Shown here piece after piece: positions 32,504-40,611 of a DNA stretch of 64,000 nucleotides. Numbering within the stretch: the stretch's first letter is position 1; every line of letters starts with the position of its first letter. Under the pieces are notes generated by a model. That model did no database searches, had not been told where the DNA came from, and saw nothing but the letters and a program-made list of their open reading frames with translations. Made by a program: the position numbers and the translations under genes. The DNA is from Micromonospora parva (GTDB taxonomy: Bacteria > Actinomycetota > Actinomycetes > Mycobacteriales > Micromonosporaceae). Location: assembly GCF_000718515.1 (NCBI RefSeq), contig NZ_JNZS01000024.1, forward strand, positions 21,446 to 85,445, written 5' to 3'.

Positions 32504-33457
32504 ATGCGTGCTGCCTTTGCCTCCCGTTTCGACGACGCCGACCCGCTCGCCGCGCTCACCGTCGGTGAGCGGCCCGAGCCGACACCTCCGGCGGACGACT
32601 GGGTGACCGTGCAGTTGCGGGCCACCTCGCTCAACCACCACGACCTCTGGTCGCTGCGCGGGGTGGGTCTCACCGAGGCCCAACTGCCGATGATCCTCGG
32701 CTGCGACGCGGTCGGGGTGGACCCGGAGGGGCGTCCGGTGGTCGTCTACCCGGTGGTCGTCACCCCGGGTGACCCGCGCGGGGTCTCCATCCTCTCCGAG
32801 CACTTCGCCGGGACGCTCGCCGAGCGGGTGGTCGTACCCCGGTCGAATCTGATCCCGCTGCCCGACGGCATGGCGGCGACCGACGCGGCGTGCCTGCCCA
32901 CGGCCTGGCTGACCGCGTGGCGGATGCTGACCACCAAGGGCCGCGTCGCGGAGGCCGACAGCGTGCTGGTCCAGGGCGCGGGCGGTGGGGTGGCCACCGC
33001 GGCCGTCGCGCTCGCCGTCGCGATGGGCAAGCGGGTGTACGCGACCAGCCGCGACGCCGTGAAGCGTGACCGGATCTCCGCCCTCGGCGCCACCGCCGTG
33101 GAGCCCGGCGCCCGGCTGCCGGAGCGGGTCGACGTGGTGATCGAGACGGTCGGCGCGGCCACCTTCGACCACTCGCTGAAGTCGGCCGCGCCGATGGCCC
33201 GGATCGTGGTCTCCGGCGCGACCGCCGGGCACGAGCCGTCGGTCAACCTGCGCCGCGTCTTCGCCATGCAGCTGGAGATCCTGGGCACCTCGATGGGCAC
33301 GCCCGGCGAGCTGTACGAGCTGCTGGCGTTCTGCTCGGACAACGAGGTGCGCCCGGTAGTCGACTGCGTCATCCCGTTCAGCCGGGTCGAGGACGCCTTC
33401 GCCCGACTGCACTCCGGCGACGCCTTCGGCAAGGTCGTCATCGACCACGAGGCCTAA
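32504..33457 (+). CDS. Medium-chain dehydrogenase/quinone oxidoreductase-like
   Basis: A 317-residue zinc-less MDR protein. An N-terminal GroES-like domain contains SLNHHDLWSLRGVG, and the Rossmann domain has VLVQGAGGGVATAAVALA. The structural-zinc cysteine cluster of alcohol dehydrogenases is absent. It probably reduces quinones or enones with NADPH. ATG at 32504 is the natural start; an upstream frame through the tandem repeat is spurious. Confidence 0.85.
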   Translation: MRAAFASRFDDADPLAALTVGERPEPTPPADDWVTVQLRATSLNHHDLWSLRGVGLTEAQLPMILGCDAVGVDPEGRPVVVYPVVVTPGDPRGVSILSEHFAGTLAERVVVPRSNLIPLPDGMAATDAACLPTAWLTAWRMLTTKGRVAEADSVLVQGAGGGVATAAVALAVAMGKRVYATSRDAVKRDRISALGATAVEPGARLPERVDVVIETVGAATFDHSLKSAAPMARIVVSGATAGHEPSVNLRRVFAMQLEILGTSMGTPGELYELLAFCSDNEVRPVVDCVIPFSRVEDAFARLHSGDAFGKVVIDHEA

Positions 33458-33493
33458 CGCCCGCCTGTCCGCGCCGCGCTCGCGTCGCGCCAT

Positions 33494-33567
33494 GATCTGC
33501 GCAACATCGGGGAAACTGCTGCATTCCGGCGTGCCGAGGCAGCAACATCCCCGATGTTGCGCAGATC
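33494..33567. repeat. Large intergenic inverted repeat B
   Basis: The arms GATCTGCGCAACATCGGGGA (33494-33513) and its exact complement (33548-33567) are 20-bp perfect, with an inner TGCTGC/GCAGCA pairing in the loop. It lies between convergent genes. The right end continues as GATCTTG, as in the other two elements. Confidence 0.75.
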
Positions 33568-33600
33568 TTGGGCGTGCGGCGTGCGGCGCGAGGCGCGGGA

Positions 33601-34566
33601 TCAGAGGTGGTCGTCGAAGGTGGCGATGTCGCCGCGCGTCGCGTCGGTGGAGATGCGCTTCTTGGCGTCCGGGTCGCCGTAGAGCGACCAGCGTAGGAAC
33701 TCGACCGAGGTGTCCGAGACGACCCGCAGCGTCGCGCCGTCGCTGAGCAGCGCCCGCCCGTGGTCGCCCTTCGGCAGGCTCAGCATCGCCTTCGGCCAGG
33801 GCACCTTGTCGTAGGCGGCCTTGCCGGCCGCGTACTCGACCACCTCGTCCAGCTCACCGTGCACGAACAACTGCGGGGCGGCGGCACCGGCGAACGCGGT
33901 ACCCACCCCGAGCGCCGTGCCGGCGAACACCACTCCCGCGTCCAGCCGTTCGTCCCGGCTCGCGGTGAACAGGCCGATGGTGGTCACCCCGCCCGCCGAG
34001 TGCCCGGCGGCGGCCACCCGCTCACCGTCCAACCGGCCGCGCAACGCGTCGCCGGCCTTGCCGTCCAACGCCAACACCTGATCCAACGCGTACGACACGT
34101 CGGCGGGCTGGTTGAGCACGTCGAGGACGTTGTTGTCGGCGCCCCGGGAGGTGTGCGGGAACGCGGGCGCGGCCACCACGAAACCGGCCGCCGCCCAGCG
34201 GGTCAGCAGCGTGGCGTAGTCGTCCGGCCGCCCACCCAGGCCGTGACTGAACATCACCACCGGGAACCGGCCCTCCGCCGCCGTCGCCGACCGCTTGGCC
34301 GCGCCGCCGGACTGCCCGGCCGCCGGGTACCAGAGCGTCGTCGGCAGCGCGCGGCCGTCCCTGTTCAGCTTCAGCTGGCGTACGCCGACAGCGAAGGCGC
34401 GCTGCGGGGCTTTCCCGGCGGGTACCTGCGGTGTCGGGGTGGCGGCGGGCGGTGGTTCGACGGGCGCCTGCTGGCTCTCGGCCTTCCTGGCGTCCGCCGA
34501 GCAGCCGACCAGACCGGCCAGGAGCAGGGCGCTGGCCAGCAGGGCGGGGGTGACACGACGCGACAT
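33601..34566 (-). CDS. Secreted lipoprotein alpha/beta hydrolase (PETase/lipase-like)
   Basis: A 321-residue exported hydrolase. The N-terminal signal ends in a lipobox (LAGLVGC), so it should be a membrane-anchored lipoprotein. The nucleophile elbow is GHSAGG (Ser), MFSHGLGG is the oxyanion region and HGELDEVV is near the acid. The fold resembles the dienelactone hydrolase/platelet-activating-factor acetylhydrolase/cutinase-like group. The substrate is unknown. ATG at 34566. A paralogue lies 641 bases upstream, with an adenylyltransferase-like gene between. Confidence 0.85.
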   Translation of the reverse strand: MSRRVTPALLASALLLAGLVGCSADARKAESQQAPVEPPPAATPTPQVPAGKAPQRAFAVGVRQLKLNRDGRALPTTLWYPAAGQSGGAAKRSATAAEGRFPVVMFSHGLGGRPDDYATLLTRWAAAGFVVAAPAFPHTSRGADNNVLDVLNQPADVSYALDQVLALDGKAGDALRGRLDGERVAAAGHSAGGVTTIGLFTASRDERLDAGVVFAGTALGVGTAFAGAAAPQLFVHGELDEVVEYAAGKAAYDKVPWPKAMLSLPKGDHGRALLSDGATLRVVSDTSVEFLRWSLYGDPDAKKRISTDATRGDIATFDDHL

Positions 34567-34641
34567 GAGTCCGATTGTGCCTCGCCCCGCAGACCTGCCC
34601 GGCGCACTTCGGCACTGTGTGCCCGCCCGCTCACCCACAGC

Positions 34642-35178
34642 TCAGGGGGCGCGCCGCGGAGCGGGGGCGAGATCGCGCAGCCGGGCCAGGTCGTCGGCGT
34701 CCTTCGGGCGGCGCTGACGTTCCGGCATCCAGACCGGGTACATCTGCTTGAACTCGATCTGGGCGGCCACCGAGATGGTCGGCACGGTGAGCGGGCCGAT
34801 CCGGCCGGGTGGGGCGGCCAGCATCCCGGCCGGCAGTGGGGTGCCGGCCCAGGACCCGGCACCCACCGTCGGTCGGCCGGCGGCATCCCGACCCAGGTAC
34901 GCGAAGCTGACCTCCACGTCGGCGGCGAACAGGTCAAGCTGCGACCGGGCGGGCATCCGCGGGTCGGGAAGCCAGCCCCGGGCCAGCAGCAGGTCGGCCA
35001 GCCGGTCCGCGTCGTCGCGCCAGCAGTACCAGTCGACGTCGACGTGCGGGCGGGTCACAGTGCCGAGCTGGAAGTCCATCGCCCAGCCGCCGCGCAGCCA
35101 CACCGGGATGCCACAGGCCCCGGTCACCGTGATGACCTCGGCGATGCTCGCCAACTGCCGGCGCGCAAGCTCGTCCAC
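34642..35178 (-). CDS. Nucleotidyltransferase, aminoglycoside adenylyltransferase-like
   Basis: A 178-residue protein of the minimal nucleotidyltransferase (ANT(2'')-type) superfamily. The signature GGWAMDFQLGTVTRPHVDVDWYCWR contains the GGxxxD...RxHxDxD arrangement that binds metal and ATP. Many chromosomal homologues have no known resistance role, so drug modification should not be assumed. GTG at 35178. It is located between two paralogous secreted hydrolases on the same strand. Confidence 0.78.
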   Translation of the reverse strand: MDELARRQLASIAEVITVTGACGIPVWLRGGWAMDFQLGTVTRPHVDVDWYCWRDDADRLADLLLARGWLPDPRMPARSQLDLFAADVEVSFAYLGRDAAGRPTVGAGSWAGTPLPAGMLAAPPGRIGPLTVPTISVAAQIEFKQMYPVWMPERQRRPKDADDLARLRDLAPAPRRAP

Positions 35179-35206
35179 CGCACGACCGTACCGACAGCGG
35201 CAGGGG

Positions 35207-36103
35207 TCAGTGGGCCGGGCGGGACTCGTAACGGGCCAGGTTGGGGGAGTGGGCGTCGGTGCGGAGGCGGGCGGCGGCAACCTGATCGCCGTAGAGGGTC
35301 CAGCGCAGGAAGTCGGTGGTGGTGGCGAGGACCGGGGCGAAGCCCGGGTGGCCCGGCGTGAGGTACGCCCCGTGGTCCTGGTCGAGCAGGCTGAGGAACG
35401 CGGCCGGCCCGGGGGTGCGCGCGTACGCGGCCCGGCCGACAGTCACCGGCACCACCGGGTCAGCCGTGCCGTGCACGAAGAGCACCGGCGCGGCTGGCCC
35501 GGCGAAGCTGCCCGGCAACCCGCCGCCGGCGATCACGATCCCGGCGCGTAAGCGGGTCTGGTGGCCCTCGCTGAACATGCCGGAGGTGGTGAAGCCGCCC
35601 GCCGAGTGCCCGGCGGCGGCGATCGAGGTCAGGTCGAGGTGCCCGGCGAGGGGATCGGCGCGGTTGCGGTCGAGCCGCCCGAGGTGCCGGATCAGCCGCC
35701 AGGCGTCGGCCGGCTGGTGGCGTACGTCGGCCCGGGTGAAGTGCGCGGCACCCTGCCGGGTGTGCGGGTACGCGGGTGCGGCCACCACGAAACCGGCCGC
35801 CGCCCAGCGGGTGGTCAGGCCGGCGTGCAACTCGGGCCGGCTGCCCAGGCCGTGGCTGTAGATCACCACCGGGAACCGTCCGGCCGCCACCTGACCGGTC
35901 GACGTCGGGTACCAGATCGTCACCGGCAGCGGGCGCGCCGAACGCGGATCGAGGGTGAGCGTACGCACGCCGACGGCGTACGACCCCTCGGGCGCTCGAC
36001 GCGCCGGCACCGGGTCGGTGGCCCCGCCGGCCACTGCCGTGGCCGGCGCGCAGCCGGCCAGCAACGCTGTCACCAGTACGGCCAGCAGCCGGCCCGCCCC
36101 CAT
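35207..36103 (-). CDS. Secreted alpha/beta hydrolase, paralogue of the 33.6-kb gene
   Basis: A 298-residue exported protein whose core parallels the hydrolase at 33601-34566: shared segments include FPVV(I/M)(Y/F)SHGLG, RWAAAGFVVAAPA and GHSAGG. Its N-terminal signal ends in LAGC, a lipobox. ATG at 36103 is chosen because it directly precedes the signal peptide. It probably arose by tandem duplication with the adenylyltransferase-like gene inserted between or moved along. Confidence 0.85.
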   Translation of the reverse strand: MGAGRLLAVLVTALLAGCAPATAVAGGATDPVPARRAPEGSYAVGVRTLTLDPRSARPLPVTIWYPTSTGQVAAGRFPVVIYSHGLGSRPELHAGLTTRWAAAGFVVAAPAYPHTRQGAAHFTRADVRHQPADAWRLIRHLGRLDRNRADPLAGHLDLTSIAAAGHSAGGFTTSGMFSEGHQTRLRAGIVIAGGGLPGSFAGPAAPVLFVHGTADPVVPVTVGRAAYARTPGPAAFLSLLDQDHGAYLTPGHPGFAPVLATTTDFLRWTLYGDQVAAARLRTDAHSPNLARYESRPAH

Positions 36104-36260
36104 CGTTTCACGGTAGGTGCCCGGGAGGGCGTAACAGCCCCGCCGTCCGGTTCGGCTGCACCGGCCACCCGGTCGGGTCACCTCCACCGGCCGGGTCCAC
36201 CCCCGCGACGGCGCGGGCCGGGGACGGTGCCGCGTGACCAGCTTCGCTAGGGTCACCGAC

Positions 36261-36434
36261 ATGCCTGAGAACTACACAGACCCCAGCGGCAACACCGAGG
36301 CGTTCCGTGCCTTCAGCCAGACGCCGGAGGCCGCGGCACCGGCGGAGGCCCCGTCCCGCCTGCCGCTCATCATCGGCGCGGCGGTGGTCGTCGTGGTGCT
36401 GGTGGCCCTCGTCGCCTGGCTGGCGACCGGCTGA
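36261..36434 (+). CDS. Small single-helix membrane protein
   Basis: A 57-residue protein with a hydrophilic N-terminus (MPENYTDPSGNTEAFRAF) and one C-terminal transmembrane helix, so it is probably a tail-anchored membrane protein. The function is unknown. The last eight codons and the stop are duplicated in tandem directly downstream. Confidence 0.65.
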   Translation: MPENYTDPSGNTEAFRAFSQTPEAAAPAEAPSRLPLIIGAAVVVVVLVALVAWLATG

Positions 36435-36547
36435 GTTCGTCGCCTGGCCGGCGACCGGCTGAGCTGGTCGCCTGGCTGGCGGCCCGGTGATCCGTGGCCT
36501 GGTCGGGCGGGCGGCTGAGCTGGTGGCCCGGTCGCGCGGGCGACTGA
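36411..36547 (+). repeat. Five tandem copies of a gene's 3' end
   Basis: The unit GTCGCCTGGCTGGCGACCGG plus CTGA (36411-36434), encoding the end of the small membrane protein and its stop, recurs at 36439-36462 and 36467-36490 with a 28-base period. More diverged copies lie at 36494-36518 and 36523-36547. All copies keep a TGA at the same place. Confidence 0.85.
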
Positions 36548-36555
36548 CCGAGCCG

Positions 36556-37671
36556 TCAGGCCGCCTCGATCAGGTCCCGGGTCTGTCGTGCGATCTCCCG
36601 CTCCTCGTCGGTGCGGATGACGCAGACGCTCACCTCGGCGCCGTCCGGTGAGATCACCCGGTCGCCGTCACCGTCGTTGCGGGCGTCGTCCACGCTGATG
36701 CCGAGCCGACCCAGGCCGGCCAGCGCGGCGGCCCGCACCGGCGCGGCGTGCTCGCCGACCCCGGCGGTGAAGGTGATCGCGTCGACCCGGCCGAGCAGCG
36801 CGTAGTACGCCCCGACGTAGCCGGTGATGCGCCGGCAGTACACCTCGAAGGCCAGCGTCGCCGCCTGGTCACCGGCAGCCCGACGCTCGAGGACCTCGCG
36901 CATGTCGTTGACGCCGGTCAGCCCGAGCAGGCCGCTGCGGTGGTTGAGCAGGTCGTCGATGTCGTCCACCGACAGCCCACCCTCCCGACGCAGGTGGAAG
37001 ATCACGGTGGGGTCGATGTCGCCGCTGCGGGTGCCCATCACCAGCCCTTCGAGGGGGGACATGCCCATCGAGGTGGCGACGCTGCGACCGTTCTCGACCG
37101 CGCACGCGCTGGCCCCGTTGCCCAGGTGCAGGGTGATCGTGTTGACCTGCTCGTACGGCCGGCCCAGCAGTTCGGCGGTGCGGCGGGACACGTACGCGTG
37201 TGAGGTGCCGTGGAAGCCGTACCGGCGGATGCCGTACCGCTCGGCGGTGTCCCGGTCGATCGCGTATGTCGCGACGGCCTCGGGCAGGGTGTGGTGGAAC
37301 GCGGTGTCGAAGACGGCGACCTGCGGCACGTCCGGCAGTGCCGAGCGGGCCACCTCGATGCCCGCCAGGTTGACCGGGTTGTGCAGTGGGGCGAGCGGGA
37401 TCAGCTCGCGGATCGCGGCCAGCACCGCGTCGTCGACGAGCACCGGCGCGCTGAACTTCCGGCCGCCGTGCACCACCCGGTGCCCGACCGCCGCCAACCC
37501 GGTCAGGTCCAGCCCGTCCAGGATCTGCTGGACCGCCTCGGTGTGGTCAGTCGGGCCGCCACCGGGCTCACCGATGCGTTCGACGGTGCCGTGGTCCAGC
37601 GCCCGCTCACCGTCGTAGCGGCGCCACTTCACCGACGACGACCCGCAGTTGAGCACCAGCACCTGACTCAC
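36556..37671 (-). CDS. ackA: Acetate kinase
   Basis: A 371-residue acetate kinase converting acetyl phosphate and ADP to acetate and ATP. It has VLVLNCGSSSVKW at the N-terminus, VVHGG with VFDTAFH, and YGFHGTSHAYVSRR. HLGNGASACAVENGRSVATSMGM and the GVGEHAAPVR region follow. It is slightly shorter than the usual 390-400 residues. The GTG start overlaps the pta stop (GTGA), forming a pta-ackA operon. Confidence 0.95.
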   Translation of the reverse strand: MSQVLVLNCGSSSVKWRRYDGERALDHGTVERIGEPGGGPTDHTEAVQQILDGLDLTGLAAVGHRVVHGGRKFSAPVLVDDAVLAAIRELIPLAPLHNPVNLAGIEVARSALPDVPQVAVFDTAFHHTLPEAVATYAIDRDTAERYGIRRYGFHGTSHAYVSRRTAELLGRPYEQVNTITLHLGNGASACAVENGRSVATSMGMSPLEGLVMGTRSGDIDPTVIFHLRREGGLSVDDIDDLLNHRSGLLGLTGVNDMREVLERRAAGDQAATLAFEVYCRRITGYVGAYYALLGRVDAITFTAGVGEHAAPVRAAALAGLGRLGISVDDARNDGDGDRVISPDGAEVSVCVIRTDEEREIARQTRDLIEAA

Positions 37672-39737
37672 GACGCCTCCTCGGTGGCCGCCTGGATGGC
37701 GGTGATCGCCACCGTGTTGACGATGTCCGTCACCAACGCGCCCCGGGACAGGTCGTTCACCGGTCGGCGTAGGCCCTGCATGACCGGGCCGACGGCGACC
37801 GCCCCGGCGGAGCGTTGCACCGCCTTGTACGTGTTGTTGCCGGTGTTCAGGTCCGGGAAGATGAAGACCGTGGCGTGGCCGGCGACCGGGCTGCCCGGCA
37901 GCTTCGTCGCCGCCACCGCCGGGTCGATCGCCGCGTCGTACTGGATGGGCCCCTCGACCAGCAGGTCGGGCCGGCGTTCCCGGACCAGCGCGGTGGCCGC
38001 GGCGACCTTCTCCACGTCCGCGCCGGCACCGGAGCTGCCGGTGGAGTACGACAGCATCGCCACCCGGGGTTCGATGCCGAACCGGGCTGCGGTGTCGGCC
38101 GACGAGATCGCGATGTCGGCGAGCTGGGCGGCGTCGGGGTCGCGGTTGACGGCGCAGTCGCCGTAGACCAGCACCCGGTCGGCGAGCAGCATGAAGAAGA
38201 CGCTGGAGGCCACCGAGACGTCCGGCAGCGTACGGATGATCTCGAACGCGGGCCGGATGGTCGCGGCGGTGGTGTGCGTCGCGCCGGAGACCATGCCGTC
38301 GGCTCGGCCGGTCGCCACCATCAGGGTGCCGAAGTAGTTGGGCTGCGCCACGATGTCGTGCGCCAACTCGGCGGTGACGCCCCGGTGGGCGCGCAGCCGG
38401 GCGTACTCGGCGGCGAAGTCGTCGCGCCACCCGCTGGTGACCGGGTCGACCAGGTGCGCGTCGCCCAGGTCGATGCCCAGCTCGCGGGTGCGCCGGGCGA
38501 TGTCGTCCGGCCTGCCGAGCAGCGTCAGCTCGGCCACTCCGCGGCGTAGCAGGATCTCCGCCGCGCGCAGGATCCGCTCGTCGGTGCCCTCCGGCAGCAC
38601 CAGGTGGCGGGGCTTCGAGCGGGCCCGGTCGATCAGCTCGTTCTCGAACATCAGCGGGGTGACCCGCGCCGACCGGCTGACCCGCAGCCGGCGGGCCAGG
38701 TCGTCGGTGTCCACGCAGCGTTCGAACGCGCCGAGCGCGGCCTCCACCTTGCGGGGATTGGCCGCGCTGGGCCGGCCCTCGATGCGGCTGGACGCGGCCA
38801 CCGTGTCGTAGCTGTCGCTGCGCACGGAGAGCACCGCCAGCCCGGTGTTGAGCCCCTCCACCAGCCGCATGACCCGGGGGTCGGGCTGCTCGCCGAGGGT
38901 GAGCACCAGCCCGGCCACCGACACCTGCCCGGCCACGTGCGCGGCGCTCGCGGCGACGAGCAGGTCGGCCCGGTCCCCGGGGGTGATCACCAGGGCGCCC
39001 TCGGTGAGGTGGCCCAGCAGGGTCGGCACATGCGCCGCGCCGACCACGAAATCCAGCACGTCGCGACCGAGCGCGGCGTCGTCCCCGGCCAGCAGGGTGG
39101 CGCCGAGCGCCGCCGCCACCTCGGCCACCGTCGGCGCCGACACGCTCGGCACCTCCGGGATGGCGTACGCGGGCACCGGCAGGTCGGGCAGCGTCATCGG
39201 CTCGGACACCCGGTTGGCGATCACCGCGAGCACTGTCGCGCCCAGATCGGCCAGGTCGTGGTACGCCCCCCGCATCGCCGCCGCCACGGCCGCCGGCTCC
39301 TGCCCGAAGCCGTCCACCACCGGCACCACCACGCTGCCGAACTCGGTGGCCAGCCGGGCGTTGAAGGCCAGCTCGCGGGGGCGGGCCGGATCACCCGGGT
39401 CGTCGAAGTCGCTGCCCACCACGACCACCGCCGGGCACTGCCGTTCCACCGCCCGGTAGCGCTCGACGATCGCGGAGATCAGCTGTTCCCGTCGGCCGTC
39501 CGCGACCAGCGCGGCGGCCTCGGCGTAGCTCGCCCCGGCCAGCTCGGCCAGCGGCATCTCGACCCGGTACCGCTCGCTGAGCAGGGCGAGGATCGGATCC
39601 TGCCCGGTGTCGGCGACCAGCGGCCGGAACACGCCGATCCGCCCGACCTGGCGGGACAGCAACTCGGCCAGCCCGAGGGCGATCGTCGACTTGCCCCCGC
39701 CCGAACCGACGCTGGTCAGATACACGCTGCGAGCCAC
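37668..39737 (-). CDS. pta: Phosphate acetyltransferase
   Basis: A 689-residue long-form Pta that interconverts acetyl-CoA and acetyl phosphate. The N-terminal P-loop domain (VGSGGGKSTIALGLAELL, BioD/DRTGG type) is followed by a DRTGG-like regulatory region. The C-terminal PTA_PTB catalytic domain starts near FENELIDRARSKPRHLVLPEGTDERIL. GTG at 39737 gives the expected length. It is cotranscribed with ackA. The divergent gene 214 bases away belongs to the matAB-like pair. Confidence 0.94.
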   Translation of the reverse strand: MARSVYLTSVGSGGGKSTIALGLAELLSRQVGRIGVFRPLVADTGQDPILALLSERYRVEMPLAELAGASYAEAAALVADGRREQLISAIVERYRAVERQCPAVVVVGSDFDDPGDPARPRELAFNARLATEFGSVVVPVVDGFGQEPAAVAAAMRGAYHDLADLGATVLAVIANRVSEPMTLPDLPVPAYAIPEVPSVSAPTVAEVAAALGATLLAGDDAALGRDVLDFVVGAAHVPTLLGHLTEGALVITPGDRADLLVAASAAHVAGQVSVAGLVLTLGEQPDPRVMRLVEGLNTGLAVLSVRSDSYDTVAASSRIEGRPSAANPRKVEAALGAFERCVDTDDLARRLRVSRSARVTPLMFENELIDRARSKPRHLVLPEGTDERILRAAEILLRRGVAELTLLGRPDDIARRTRELGIDLGDAHLVDPVTSGWRDDFAAEYARLRAHRGVTAELAHDIVAQPNYFGTLMVATGRADGMVSGATHTTAATIRPAFEIIRTLPDVSVASSVFFMLLADRVLVYGDCAVNRDPDAAQLADIAISSADTAARFGIEPRVAMLSYSTGSSGAGADVEKVAAATALVRERRPDLLVEGPIQYDAAIDPAVAATKLPGSPVAGHATVFIFPDLNTGNNTYKAVQRSAGAVAVGPVMQGLRRPVNDLSRGALVTDIVNTVAITAIQAATEEAS

Positions 39738-39951
39738 AGCCCCCACCCTAGAAGATCGCGAGACTCCCCACCCGGGCCCTACGGCCCCTGAGCCGCCGCC
39801 GTCACCGGCCGCAGGCCGGATACGAACCCTCCCTGACGACGAGAAGGCGGCGGTCGCGGCGACCCCCTCGTGGCCCCGACGGTGCGGTCGGCGTCTCAAT
39901 CAGTGAGCCGTCAGCAAAGCTGAGAAAAACTCACGCCTAGACTCGCGTCCC

Positions 39952-40611
39952 ATGACCACCCGGGGCTTGAGCAGCGACGATACGTCGACTGGGAGGTCGA
40001 CGCCCGCCGGGTCCGGCAACCCTCGGTCCCGACCGGCGGCGCCGGTCGACGAGCCCACCATGGTGGCCAACCGCACCGACGGCCCCACCGAGCTGATCGC
40101 CGCCGCGCCCGAACCGCCCCCGGTCTTCGTCGACCCCAGCGGCCGACGCCGCTCCCGCCTGCGCTGGCTCGCATACGTCGTCGGTCTGCTGGGCCTGACC
40201 TACACCGGGCTGGTGGCCGTCAGCTTCGCCGGCGGCATGGTGGAGCCGCACACGGTGCTCCCGTTCGTGGACGAGGCCGAGCAGCCTGAACGGACCCAGT
40301 CGCCACAGGCCGAGGCGATTACCGCCATCCCCGAGCCGTCGACAGCCGTCCCCCGTACGCCGGCGGCCAGGGTGGCACCCACCGTCGCCCCGCCGGCTCC
40401 CCGCTCGCCTGCCCCCACGCGGTCACGGAGCGCCGCCAGCCCGGCGAGCGGTGACCCCACCAGCGTGCCGCCCTCGCCCAGCTCGGGGCGGCCCACCTCG
40501 GTGGCCCCGACACCCGCCGTCTCACCCTCGACCGAGGACCCGGCGCTCCCACCCGAGGAACCGGCCGAACCCGGCGGACTCCCCACCGACCTCCTCCCCG
40601 CGGATGGCTGA
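39952..40611 (+). CDS. Pro/Ser-rich single-pass membrane protein, MatA-like position
   Basis: A 219-residue protein. A disordered N-terminus (about 1-62) leads to a basic RRRSRLRW segment and a single transmembrane helix (about 72-94). A long Pro/Ala/Ser/Thr-rich external tail follows, with no recognisable domain. Its stop overlaps the start of the deacetylase-glycosyltransferase gene by eight bases. In Streptomyces the matB gene is likewise preceded by matA; by position this may be the counterpart, but sequence alone does not prove it. Confidence 0.65.
   Translation: MTTRGLSSDDTSTGRSTPAGSGNPRSRPAAPVDEPTMVANRTDGPTELIAAAPEPPPVFVDPSGRRRSRLRWLAYVVGLLGLTYTGLVAVSFAGGMVEPHTVLPFVDEAEQPERTQSPQAEAITAIPEPSTAVPRTPAARVAPTVAPPAPRSPAPTRSRSAASPASGDPTSVPPSPSSGRPTSVAPTPAVSPSTEDPALPPEEPAEPGGLPTDLLPADG

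Noticed and set aside
34642..35178. Calling the adenylyltransferase-like gene a resistance gene
   Set aside because: The superfamily signature is clear but substrate specificity cannot be read, and many chromosomal homologues are not resistance enzymes.
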